Under the pieces are notes generated by a model, which did no database searches, was not told the origin of the DNA, and saw only the letters and a program-made list of their open reading frames with translations. This document shows, piece by piece, positions 1 to 11,700 of a stretch of 64,000 nt of DNA (its first letter is position 1; each line of letters starts with the position of its first letter). Where the stretch lies: positions 23,267,703 through 23,331,702 of the forward strand of contig NC_045146.1 in assembly GCF_008831285.2 (NCBI RefSeq). The letters are read 5' to 3'. A program made the position numbers and the translations under genes. Source of the stretch: Nymphaea colorata (Eukaryota > Streptophyta > Magnoliopsida > Nymphaeales > Nymphaeaceae).

Positions 1-1651
1 CCTCAGCAGGCATAGTAATGGCAAGCGCAATGCAAAGGACACACACACTCTCTCTCTCTCCCCTCTCTATCCTGTGGGCCCCACTCCTCCGCTCTCCGCC
101 GCTGTTAACAACCGCCGGTGCAGATCGGCAGGCCAGAATTAGTGCCTCGGAGGGCCAATTTCTTCGATTCAGCTAAACCGCTAACGAATTTTTAATAAAA
201 TAATATTATGTTTGACGCATTATACAATTAAAAATCAACAAAAATTTTAGGATGTTTAAATACAATCAAAATAAATTGTGTGCCGCACATTTCGAACTCT
301 TTTTAGTAACCATATTTATCACTTATCATTTTCACTTTTTGTCCACTAAATTTCACCTGTATCCAAGCATCGTACATATTCTATCATGAGTTTTGAAACT
401 TTGGTTGCTTTTGTGGCAGCTACAGTGCTACCCACCACACCAACTTTTTCAGCCTCTCTTCATGTTTGATTAAACCTTGGCACCCATCCTTATCCTTCTG
501 GTTTAGGAATGGGCAGCCATATGTTGTCAGACATTATGGCACAGTTAATTAGCAGATATACATCTTGGTCCCATCAACGGTCTTTTCTTTAAAATTTATT
601 GAACATATTATGTTTAAACTAACTTAAAGTAAGTAATCAAAGTATTTTTAGTGTGAGTACTAATATGGTGTTCATCCTCCTTAGCACCTCGATTATCCAC
701 AGAAAGTTGATGGCCACAAGAATTGCTGAGCCAAACCATGGTGAAGTATCCAACTCTCCCTGCCTTCCCAACCACTCTTCTCCATAAGATTGTTCCAGAA
801 GATTGGGTAGCAAGTCGCCTCTACTTTTCTAATTTAACTAGATTTCGTTTATGTTTGGTAACCAGCAGCCTCGTTGATTCGATGATTTCTATAGCAGCGA
901 AGAAAACTTTATTGTTTTTGAAGAAACAGTTGGAACTCTCGCGGAAGTAGAGCAAGAGAATAGACGCCGTCGAAGATGACACACTCACCGTTGTTAAATG
1001 CCTTTGTTGTATTTTTTTCCGGCGGCTTTAACCAAAGGCGTTAACATCTGATGTTGAATAATTTTTAATATTTTAAGCGAGACGACAACATCTCAACACC
1101 AAGGCTTTAATGCCTCCCTCGTGACAACAACGACCGGACGCACACGCCATTTGCCGTCACCAATCCATGTCCCTCCCCTCCCCCACCACCATTTATTTCT
1201 CTCTTCTCTTCTCTCTTTCTTTCTTTCTTTCTGTTTCTTCCTTCCTTCCTGCTATGTGAGTTTACAGGAGAACGGGGTTGGCTGGTTCGCCGAGACGACT
1301 CGGTTTGTGTCCATGATGTCGAGCGAAAGGCCTTTTTATATAGGTAACTCGGAACAGCTTTTCGTCGAACCATGTAATTCTGTAAATCGGAACAAAAAGG
1401 CCGCATTTTATGAAAATGGTGGGGGCAATTTAGTCTACCAAAGTAGCGACAGGTGCCAGGAAAGTTTTTATTCTTTTTGAAAAACAGTATGGCAGTTTCG
1501 ATATAAAGTCTAAAAGAAGGTCTTTCTTCTTACGAGCCACCCTTATTAATCCCCATTCAATCTCGCCCCTTTCTCCCTACAGACCACAATCTCTCTCTCC
1601 CCCTCTTTCGATCTCTCTTTCGGGTGCCGTTTCTCTCTCTAGATTTCTCCG
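1..1651. other. Intergenic region and 5' flank of the RING-H2 gene
   Basis: No gene is recognised. A short AC/CT simple repeat lies at about 38-62, and 180-660 is AT-rich. An imperfect hairpin is present at 993-1045 (reported separately). A CT/CTTT-rich stretch at 1198-1250 produces long ORFs on both strands that look like low-complexity artefacts. From about 1574 to 1650 the plus strand is strongly pyrimidine-rich (CTCTCTCT blocks), as in many plant 5' leaders, and probably forms the leader of the gene starting at 1652. A TATATA-like string at about 1334-1341 is a possible distant TATA box, but its position is not diagnostic. Confidence 0.5.
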
Positions 1652-2173
1652 ATGGGTTTTCCGGTGGGCTACTCCGAGCTGTTTCTGCCGAGGCTGCTGA
1701 TAAACGCGGCCTCATTGCTGGGCTTCCTCAGGGGAATCATAGACTGGCTCCTCCGGTCGGTGGGTCTCGCGGGATTTCTGGAGCCGGACCCGTCCTGGCC
1801 CGACTGCACCGACCAGCTGCCCGAATTCCAGTCCATGACCGCGGTGCTCATCCGGGAGATCCTCCCCGTGGTGAGGTTCGACGACATGGTGGCTGCCGGA
1901 GACTGCGAGGGCGGCGAGAGCTGCGCCGTCTGCCTCTACGAGTTCGAGGCGGGGGACGAGATCCGGCGCCTCACCAACTGCCGCCACATATTCCACCGCG
2001 CCTGCCTCGACCGGTGGATGGACCACGACCAGAGGACCTGCCCACTCTGTCGGACCTGCTTCGTCGCCGAGGAGATGCTCGAGGCCTTCAACGAGCGCCT
2101 CTGGGCAGCCGCCGGCATCCCCGACTTCTACGGCGACTACTCCTCCCCCGCCTCCCCAACGCTTCAGATGTAA
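1652..2173 (+). CDS. RING-H2 finger E3 ubiquitin ligase, BRH1/RHA1-like
   Basis: Single-exon gene encoding 173 aa. The ATG at 1652 follows a pyrimidine-rich leader and gives a complete protein. Residues about 10-40 are hydrophobic (LLINAASLLGFLRGIIDWLL) and may be a membrane anchor. The C-terminal half holds a full RING-H2 domain with ligands C91, C94, C110, H112, H115, C118, C130 and C133, and the typical Trp in the RWMDHDQRTCPLCR segment. Proteins of this layout (BRH1, RHA1/RHA2 types) are small E3 ligases that take ubiquitin from an E2; some respond to brassinosteroid, ABA or elicitors. That subgroup assignment is from remembered family resemblance. Lack of introns is normal for the group. 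The coding region is GC-rich relative to its flanks, and this composition creates long ORFs in other frames. Substrate and exact orthologue cannot be told. Confidence 0.93.
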   Translation: MGFPVGYSELFLPRLLINAASLLGFLRGIIDWLLRSVGLAGFLEPDPSWPDCTDQLPEFQSMTAVLIREILPVVRFDDMVAAGDCEGGESCAVCLYEFEAGDEIRRLTNCRHIFHRACLDRWMDHDQRTCPLCRTCFVAEEMLEAFNERLWAAAGIPDFYGDYSSPASPTLQM

Positions 2174-5100
2174 AACCTTTACTGCTCCAGTCGGACCGAT
2201 TGTGTATATACATTTGAGAAGAAGAAATTCAAATCCCTATAAACAGTTATTTTTTGCTCTCCCCCTTTTCGCTTTCCCTTCTTCTTCTTCTTCCTTGATT
2301 CTTATGAACTATATATGTTTTCCCGTTCTCGTCAATTATCATAGTTAGCACTGTATGTTCCTGAAGCTCGTCAATACACACGAAAAGATTACTTTATATA
2401 TGCAGTCCTTAAAAGGATTTTTTTTCATAGGATTACTCAATTTCAGAGGAGAAAAGTTAATTAGATAAAACAATGCTATAACATATTGTCTTGCATCTAA
2501 TCTTAGCCGAAATCTGGTGCTTCTTTTAAAATATAGATATTTTTCTTTTTCAATCTGTAAAGATGGTGCGGAGAATGGCAGTGAGGAAAAGCTGATGTGC
2601 CCATGTGAGACATAGCTGTTAGGGCACATGTGCGTGTGCATCTGTGGCGCCGGATTCCGGTGGCCGGAATATGATAGTACACGCCCACCTGGATGGAGTC
2701 AGGACAAGTTGATGGCTCGGAATTTGATGATGAGGTGTGGGTGCGTGTACGAATCACCTTTGTTAAATATGAGCGGTAGGCCCCCGAGGATAAATTACTG
2801 TATTTGTAGGGGGCTTCACGAAATATTCCGCTTTATCTTACCACGCCCATCATACACTGTAGATACTAAAGCCCAAGGGAAACAAAAATTGAAGAGAATG
2901 ATCTGGGAGTTGCAGATTTGTGCTTCTTTTACCTGCATCCGGTGAGTGCTTGAGCGGTTTCTAGGGTTTATGGTGGAGATCCCATTCGACTCATGAGCTC
3001 AACACGATCCGTCCCTCTCTCATGCGCCGGACTCGACTCGGCTTAGTCCGGGCCATCTAGTGCGCGCCGGACTCGGCTTGGTGTTGACCTAGACCTAGTT
3101 TAGATCCACTATTGGAGCTCCGACTTCTTTGGAGCCAGCGGCCAGGCTCAAGCTTTGGCTGCTCTACTAAGTTAGAGCTTAGGGACTATTTGGAGTTTTG
3201 GCCATTGGTAGTTGAGGTGGTAGGTTCTCAATAACTCGGTCTCTTTATTAGCTGCAGTGGCCGCATTATGTCACCCCCCACATTAATGTAAAGTTACTAA
3301 TGTCTGGGTACGAAACCGGCTGAGCTCATTGTCCGGTCAAATGGGTCAGATTTTGAGGGAAGAGCTCAAGCCTGGGTTCAGAAAAAGAAGAAAAAACAGT
3401 GAGTTACTCGTTGGTTCACCTGCCCAGTTAGAGGTTGAGGTTGAGGGGAGCATTTAATGTGAAGGACCCGTCCCCTGCTTTTAGGTTTGAGCCCGGACTT
3501 CCACTTTCATGTGAAAAATTTAAGTATTTTTTTTGGATGGAGCACATGTTTGTGTCTTTTGATGTGATCTAACGCTTAGGGGGTTGGGGAATGAACCGAG
3601 CCGCTCGTGACTCCCGTCACTTCAACTCGTAACAAAACGGCGCTTTGCCACGACGCGTACTTGAGCCGGCCACGCACAAGGGCTCATGACCTTTATTTAT
3701 AGGATTGTCCATGCATACATTATACGTTGTATTATGTTGTAGATATTATATATTCTGTATGTACTTTATGTTCATTATATGTTCCTTATCTACTGCTCAT
3801 ATATATATATAATATTCTGCTGCATTTTCTTTTACTCAATCCATAGCAAGTGATAGATGCATGCGTTAAGGTCATAAGTCCAGCCCTTTAAACCGCGGAT
3901 CTAGAGTTGTTTTCTTAACAAAAAAAAAAACGGTTTTAGCAGGTCCAGACGTTAATGATATACAGAACCGCACCCACAAACCAGTCATGAACCAAATGCA
4001 TGGAAAATCGGATTCCGATCACATTGGATGCAGCCAAAAAGACAAAACCCTTACACATGATCACATTCATGTGTTGCAACACTATTGCTTACTCTTTTTT
4101 AAGTTCCCAAATAAAGTTGTACCACTCTATTCATACCATACGTCTGAAACCAGTGATAGAGCTAGAAAAATTGGTTGAATGAGTACTTGTTTAAAATGCT
4201 TAGCACTCGTCTCAAACTGAGGGGGGAAAGAAAAGAAGATTCTTTCACTGCTACATCACCTATTAAGAGTTACACATTCTGACCATTATTTGGTTGTATC
4301 CAGTAATTTTCTATTCGATTACTGGCCGTTAACAGAAAAGATTATTGATCAAGATTGTAGATTTTCTTTAAAAATAGATTGGGGAGTTATATGATCGGTT
4401 AACCAAAAGCACTTCCTACTCCATAAAACTAAGTTTTGAATGCTTTTGCAATGGCTAGAGCTATTTTACCAATGGCAAAAGCCTCTTGCCTCAGACATGG
4501 TTTTGCAAGCCTAACTCAAGTTTTCCTCATTGAAATCAAGAAAGGGAAATGAAGAAGGCAGATGATTTCACCATAAACCAACAATTGCAGGACTACTTGT
4601 TCTATAATAAAGTTGCCTGCATAAATAGAATTATGCAATGAGAACAAATTAATTTGATACGCCAATGTAAGAAGCCCTTCCAATAAAAGGGAGAAATATA
4701 CCACCGCACGAGCAAGAGTCAGCCCTTTTTTTGAGAATTGTATTGGGGGTCTTTCGTGAGTCTGCTAGCTCAACCAGCTATGTTATGCTTTTCGGAGTAA
4801 ATTTGTACTTTAAGGCCAACAGTGAGTAGGCCTTACGAAATACCGTAGAGCCCCTCAAAGCGCGAAAGGTCTAAAAACTAAGTATGGGTTTGGATACTTT
4901 CCACCAATGAGAGAAGCCTATGGGTGCCCACCAACAACTAAAGTTGGTGCTTCACAACTACTCCGCTGCCCTGCGGACAGCAAACAAGATTGAAGAGCAC
5001 ACGCAATGACCCAACACTATGGTGACAGCCTCGTTAAACAGCCATTATTTGCACCATTAATTTCTCTTAATCTTTGTTTCCTTTGAGATTTCCTTTTGTG

Positions 5101-6840
5101 TTGGAATCTTATTCCTGCAAAGAGATAGCACACAGTTACTGATTAAGATAATGGGATGCTTCTTCCTTTCAGCTTCCTGAGAACAAACTACATACTGTCC
5201 TTGCAGGTCGATATTTTCATTTGTTCCCAAGATGGTGGTTGCCTTTTAAAAATGGTCGTGGGCTGTTCGTGCTCGTGCAAACAGAGACGCACAGATTGAC
5301 CTTGAAAACTGTTAAGAAAATTTATCTTATGCAAGGATGCAACTGGTCTATATTCTGTTTCGATCCAGCCTATGCATCGCTCATCTTCATCAACTTCTAT
5401 CCAATTTAATTTAGATTCAGACCCTACATCCAACATTTTATATGTAATAAGGCTAGTTATTTACAGGATCTCAATCAGATGCCTTACCCCAGTTCGATTC
5501 GATTGCAGAACTGCTTACTGGACCTCTGAATCTGATCAGTTGAACTTATATTTCATTGCCACATAAATCAGAACAGTGATTTGTTATATTTGATCTATTT
5601 ACATCCCCAACTGCTATATGGTTGGCAAGCTAGGACAATTTTTAAGCAATTGTAGAGGATTCGTTCGACGGTAAAGGGGGTGGGTATTCGAAGTTGAAGG
5701 TGGGTGAATTTCACATCTTCAATGAACGATCGTAAGGTTGGTCCACAAAGAGAAAACAAAACAAAAGTAGGGGTTTCGTTCCCTGACAGCGACAGTGGAT
5801 TAGGATCGATTTCTCGGCACCATTAATCATGTTAAACAGGAGATTACCGTCGATTTGGAAAATTGGTAGTGCAAGCTCACGAGTCAAACCCTTTTTTTCA
5901 TGAGAGGCAACGTTAAAGTAGCAAGAAATTAAAAATGTGCCTACGAAAAGCTAGCTGCAAGTAGGTACATGCAGCACTCCAGGGGTGACTTGCATGAACC
6001 AATTAGATTTTGACAACCACCATCCTAATAATTCTAGCTGTTATATCTGTTGCTTATTCAATGTGGAGAACGAGAAGGGGAATGACAAACTTTTAGGTTA
6101 GAATCATCAGAATTTTTGGTACTCGAAATCTAGTATCTCACATACATGTGTGTGCGTGCGCGTGTATGTTTTGGATTTCATAGATCCTGATATAAATTCA
6201 AGCCGTTTTAGATTTGGAGTTTTGAAAAGTATGTAATATTAGATTTACGTTTTCTCTTCTCAATCTGTAAAGCCACATGGTGTTCGATTTACTTTCACTA
6301 TTTGCACTGTGGCCTTCTTCAACTTGAAGTCCTTTTAAGTCCTATTCCCCACCCAGGTGGGCAGAGCTTTTGTTGTCGATACTTGCACTAGGTAAGTAGC
6401 GAATAGCGTTACTATTAGGTCTAGTGCTTTTTGTTCTAATTAAGTTAGGCACCGATTATTAACTTTTTCGATCAAAACGAGCGACGATTCTGGGTCTAAA
6501 TTGAATTTTTTGCTCAGCTTGGTAGGTAAAGATAAAATCGGCCGAGTAGGTACTAGCACATTGTTTTGAACTTCAGCATTGTGATTGCGACTGAAGAAAA
6601 CTTTCGCTGCAAGGACATTGGTGGCTGGTTGCTAGTCGCACATCGTCTTGAATTTAGGTGTTCTGCAATTGCAGTTACAGAAAAATTAGATGCCTACCAT
6701 ATCAAGACTTTTCCTGCGCAGCTTTCCGCATGGTTGGTTCTCTTCCAATCTAACCGACTGGGCGATGCTTCATCCTCTTGCATCTAGGCAAAGATGCAAA
6801 TAGAGATCCAGTGTCCTTGTCATTAGGATAATCACCTTCT
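2174..6840. other. Intergenic region without a recognisable gene
   Basis: No coding region is supported; ORFs here are short and resemble no family I know. The 3' flank of the RING gene is AT-rich. About 2940-3700 is richer in GC, with repeated short strings such as GGACTCG/CTCGGCTT typical of old dispersed repeats. A run of ATs sits near 3800. Text at about 4730-5000 and 5640-5900 looks like degraded repeat DNA but shows no terminal structure. Around 6140-6170 there is a short purine-pyrimidine alternating GTGTGTGCGTGCGCGTGT stretch. Confidence 0.4.
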
Positions 6841-8704
6841 TCACATGTAAATGATTGAACCACTTAGGATCTTCATATGCATCAGCGTAGGAATCACCCG
6901 CCGACAGATACTGTGCTCTGTTGTTAGCCTCGCAAAGTAGCAGGTAAAGGTTCCTTTAGGAAGGTCAAGACTCTGAATGGCCAACCAACAAGAGTAAGGT
7001 GAAGCAGGAGACACCAAAGTCGTTAAAGAAGCAATTGTGCTCATCAATCCGCCAATAGAATATAAAGAACATTGAAGATCACAAGATCTAATCAAGTCAG
7101 GGGGGAATATAAGCCTTTTCTTATCTCGAAGCAAAGGGTAACAAATAAGAGTGTAAACGAACTGTTCGAGAAAAAAAAACTTTTAAAGTTCTTGATATGT
7201 TTTTATCTTTAGGGCGAAATAAGGCATATTCCTGATGGCGCGTAGGTCCAAAGATAGAGATTCCACTGGGATAAATGGATTTCTGAAATCCTTGCCTTGT
7301 TCGACTCGGGATAACCACAAACCAAATCACCCTGATTAGGAGTGCAAAATAACCAACCAGCAATCACATCTGACACAACAATGCACTTCAGAATCACCTT
7401 CTGGCGAAGTTGATTTGGACGTTGCTTACCTGAAGATCAGTAGGCAACCTTCGCCATGTGGGTAAGAATTAAGATGTCGATGCAAGATGGAATCTAAAGG
7501 CAGAGCCAACAGTCAGGTTTTTTTCTGACAGGTTACAGCACATAATTCAATGTATGCCCCAAGTTGGGTTGGTTATGTTCTCAGCAGTCCAGAAATAATG
7601 AAGGGAAAGATCAGAGTAACAGTTCAACAATCCAAGACGTTTGTAGAAAGCAAGACAAAGCATTGTCAGACGATTGCAAGCGAACACATAGAAGAAGCAA
7701 GAGGTGGGGCACCAGGTTTAAAAGTTCTGCAGGCCACCAAAAGTTTCAATTTACATGACGTGTACTTGCTAGTGCGTAGCAGTACCAAGTGTGAAAAGTA
7801 ACAGCACCCAACTGTATACAGTAAATGCCTTATTTCTTGACATATCCTAATCCGAATTTACACATTCTTTCTCATCGGCCAGGAATTCCTGGACCCATCT
7901 CCTGTCTACAAAAGGATCTCTTTTCCATGCTAACTCCATCATATTCACCTCTTGCCATCGCCATGAAATAATTGGCTTGACAGGCCCCATTTTGGTACCA
8001 TCACCAACTTGACAGAGTGGCTCAGCAAAATCCAGAACAACTTGATTCGCCATCTTGATGCAGGATTTGATAGTGCAAGATGACAACTTTACGGGTGATG
8101 CCCCATTCTAACTTGACAATGCACAACCATGTAGAAGTAATAATTTGTAGTCTCTCATGGACGCCGACAGGAATGCCAGAAGAGATACATGTCCTAATGA
8201 TGTATTTAAGTACCGTCACCCATAAAACAATGACAGGAACCGAAGGATGCAGGGCTCTCCAAACCATGAAAACAAGGTTCTTCGCCAGTGTAAAGTCGTG
8301 AAGAAAGCATCCTTGGCTTTCCATTCAATAGGGGCCTGACTCATCCATCTTCGGTGTGTGCTCCTGCAGCCATGCTAGTTTAGGAACGTGTGGGTCCATT
8401 AATACTCCTCGACAGATCCAACAATACTAGCACAGCTCAAAGCAACATTTAAAGATCAAATATCAGAGGAATGGTTTTCTACATTTTCAGTTGCAATTCC
8501 AAATTTTAGCACCTGCCCTAATTTGGTCAAAGCTGATCAGGTGGACCTCTTGAACATAAGCTTCCAACTGATACATACATTAAAATGGATGCTTGATGTA
8601 ATGCTACAGCAGCTTCCCACTTGTTTCCATGACCTCTTGGTGCTCACAGGCTGGGAAAGAGCTCAGAAACGAATCAATTCTAATGAGATGATGGCTGCAG
8701 CAAG
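6841..8704. other. 3' flank of the DUF630/632 gene; unassigned short minus-strand ORFs
   Basis: Several 70-100 codon ORFs lie on the minus strand (6841-7134, 7121-7397, 7847-8086, 8022-8324), same orientation as and downstream of the gene ending at 8705. Adjacent ones use different frames and are separated by stops. I do not recognise any product. The region could be a 3' untranslated extension, a decayed gene or a non-coding transcript. No splice chain linking the ORFs into one protein was found by eye. Confidence 0.3.
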
Positions 8705-11700
8705 TTAAGAAACCTTCTCACGCTCTCTAGTGATCCGATCTAGTTCAGTGTTTAAATCCAGTTCCTCATATGCCTTCAGAGAAGTTTCTGCAAATTTAGC
8801 CATTGCATCAAATATCTGCTTCAGACTTGCTTTTAAACCGCCTAATGGAGCTGGACGGCTCTGCTGAACTATCTGGTTGACGCTGGATAGACCACCCTCC
8901 ACTGGAAGAAAAACAACTTTCTTGTTTAGGGCATCCCATGCCTTCAGAATTTTCTGCTCATCCTTTTGTAGAGCTTTAATCCCTCTTTCCACATCTTTTG
9001 GTGAGTACCTGGACCCTAACCGGCCACGCTGAGCAGCACTATGGCGCTGCCACTGCTGAAGTACAAGAACACTAAATGTCCGCATTGCATCAATAACTTC
9101 CTTCTCTGAAATATCATAAATTGCCTGCGACCAGCGGTTACAGACTACAAACACGGGAGGAGCACCAACTCTCCCAGGGGAAAAAGGCACAGGCCCATCT
9201 GGTGTTTCCTCAGGCTCATAATGGATGCACTTCAAAAGCCAGCTATTCAGTGCTTTGATATAACCCTTCTGTGTAGCAATCCACACATAAAAACTAGATA
9301 TCCAATTAAGCATCTCCAGTTCAAGCCTTACAGTGACTCGCATATGGGAATCACTGGATATCGCACCATCTGCAATGAAATCAATATTTTTTGCCTCCGA
9401 TATGATTCGACACTGATTCCGATGGCATTCCAGCATAGTTTTCCACATAGTCACCAACCTAAATGATCACAGGTAAACAAAATAATATGAGACTCAGCTA
9501 GTCTAAGGATAACAAGTAACAGCAGATAGAAGTGATGTAATGGATACAAATGCCTTCGTTTAAAATGGAAACAAGTAACAGCAGATAAAGTGATATAATG
9601 TGTAACAAGCTCCATTTTAAATGGAAAAAGGATACAGAAAATTAAAAAAGACATACCTAAACATGGCACCACCAAATAGGCTATGCACACAGAAGACGCA
9701 TGCATTAACCACTCAGAAATTCAGAAAGGACACTAAAATGCCATTCTCCCTCTTCTTTGTGCAGGCAAATGTTTACACAACCCGTGCTCTAGGTGCAACA
9801 TTACCAGTATTAAGCTATCAATAGGAGAAGAACTATCACAACGTGCAGGAAAGATGAGGCTACTTGTTGAAGGTTTGATAGAAACCATTTCTCATCCTTG
9901 GCATTTACCTGGGATTAAGCTTCCCTTGAATTCCGATTAATCAGACAATAACAGTCAACTTCCTAAAAGGATCTATTCCAGGCATATTCATTTGCACACA
10001 AAAACAAACTATCCTACTGAACATTTCTGATGTTAGAAGGAGAAAAGAAAAAGAGAGAGAACAAATGATGCTATAAATGAGCATCAACAAATTAAGAAAG
10101 CCACATACTGGTATACCAATTTTATCTTTCCTAGGTAAAATAAACATGGTGTCATTCCAACTGAAGAGCAAAAATGTACTACTACGTCTGATTTTTTTTA
10201 TACATGTTAGTGTGAAGATACTAAAATTTGGACATCCATTTTCAATGTAGAATAGAGAATCGGATCTTCCATTGACTTATTTAATATAGGAGAGCAAGTT
10301 ATTCTACAAAATGTAGGAAGGGGAAAAAGAAAAGAAAAACTACTAGAAAAGGAGAAATAAACTGCATACCCCTGTAACAGCTCCACAATTTGGGGCCATA
10401 ACTCTTCATCCCTAAGTTTATTTATCTTAGTAGACACAGAATCCACAAAATGAATTGCAATCCTTATTTTTGTGGACAAGTTTCTGATCAGTGTACGAGT
10501 TCTTTCAACTTTATGGGCCTCAGAACCCCTTTCATTCATTCTTCGTAGCTGTCTGCGCTTTCTTTCCTGGATCACACGCAACTTTTCCTCAGCCTGCAGA
10601 AAGAAACAATGTCAAGAAATTAGACAAACAAGGACGAGGAATGAAGAAGAAAAAAGATGATTAAATCTTCAACATGAATGATGTCAAACACACACTTCTA
10701 CAAAGCTTCAAACATTCATTGTAAAGCACTAATACAGTAATTGCAACATCTGGGTTTGCCACAAACGGAAGGGTTGCCTTCCAGACACTTATCAGCCTGC
10801 ATCCTGAAGGCACGTCATATCATAAAGCAACAAGATAATCCAGAGCTTTGCATGTACTAAAGATGGTTGGTCTCCTAGGAATGATCCCACAATTTCTCAG
10901 ATTCCCTCTTGGCTAGGACCACCAAAGCTAAGGAGAAACAATCTTTTCTAACATATGTCACATAGACACTTCTAATTGGTCAATACACATGCAATATACC
11001 AGCACTTGCCCGCCCACCAACACCAATGTATTAAGGAGAGAAGGAAGCAACTACTCATTGCCTTCTGCAAGCTTCTAGAGAAGGGAGCAGCGTATAGCTA
11101 GAGAGAGAGAGAGATGTCTCATGGACCAAGGTGTATCGCTAGCCAGAAAGGGTACCAATTTTCACAGCCACAAAAAGCATAGCAAAACACGGTGAAGAAG
11201 TAAGCATGAAAATAAATAAGGAAATCATTCCACAAACTTATAGCATATGTCTGACAAATAACACTAAAAGAGTTACAAAACATGGAAAAGAAAACACACA
11301 CGTTCTTTAACTGATGGTTATTAATCATATTTAACAAATTGGGTTGATGCCATCATCCATTATGAATTAACAGGTTTCTTAGGAATTTGATATGGCAAAG
11401 GAAAGTACTATCTGATCATCAGTGGAATAATCAGCGAGATAGCTTTTCCTGGTTCACCCTGCTGGTTCTGCTAGAAGACGAACATAAAATGACCTAATTA
11501 GTATCATCTACAATTTTTGACAATTTCAGTAAAAAAAACCTGCTGGTTCCAAACACAAGAACTGAAGAAAGAGCAAGAAATTGAAACTCAGACTAAAAGA
11601 AGAGGTGATTTGCAAAGGTAAGGAGTCCAAAAAGTTGGGATGAGGGAATAACTTAATCAAGCCCAAGCTGTAAGACTATGACGCCTTCAACTCCTTAACC

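Noticed and set aside
1107..1480. Overlapping ORFs of about 100-120 codons on both strands
   Set aside because: They are driven by CT/CTTT simple sequence, overlap antisense, and show no domain; the region is better read as upstream DNA of the RING gene.
1624..2217. 197-codon ORF in another frame over the RING gene
   Set aside because: Arg/Pro/Leu-rich shadow of GC-rich coding sequence; the RING-H2 frame has all eight metal ligands.
8022..8324. 100-codon minus ORF downstream of the DUF630/632 gene as a protein gene
   Set aside because: No recognised domain, neighbouring ORFs in other frames, no splice chain; kept only as unassigned DNA.
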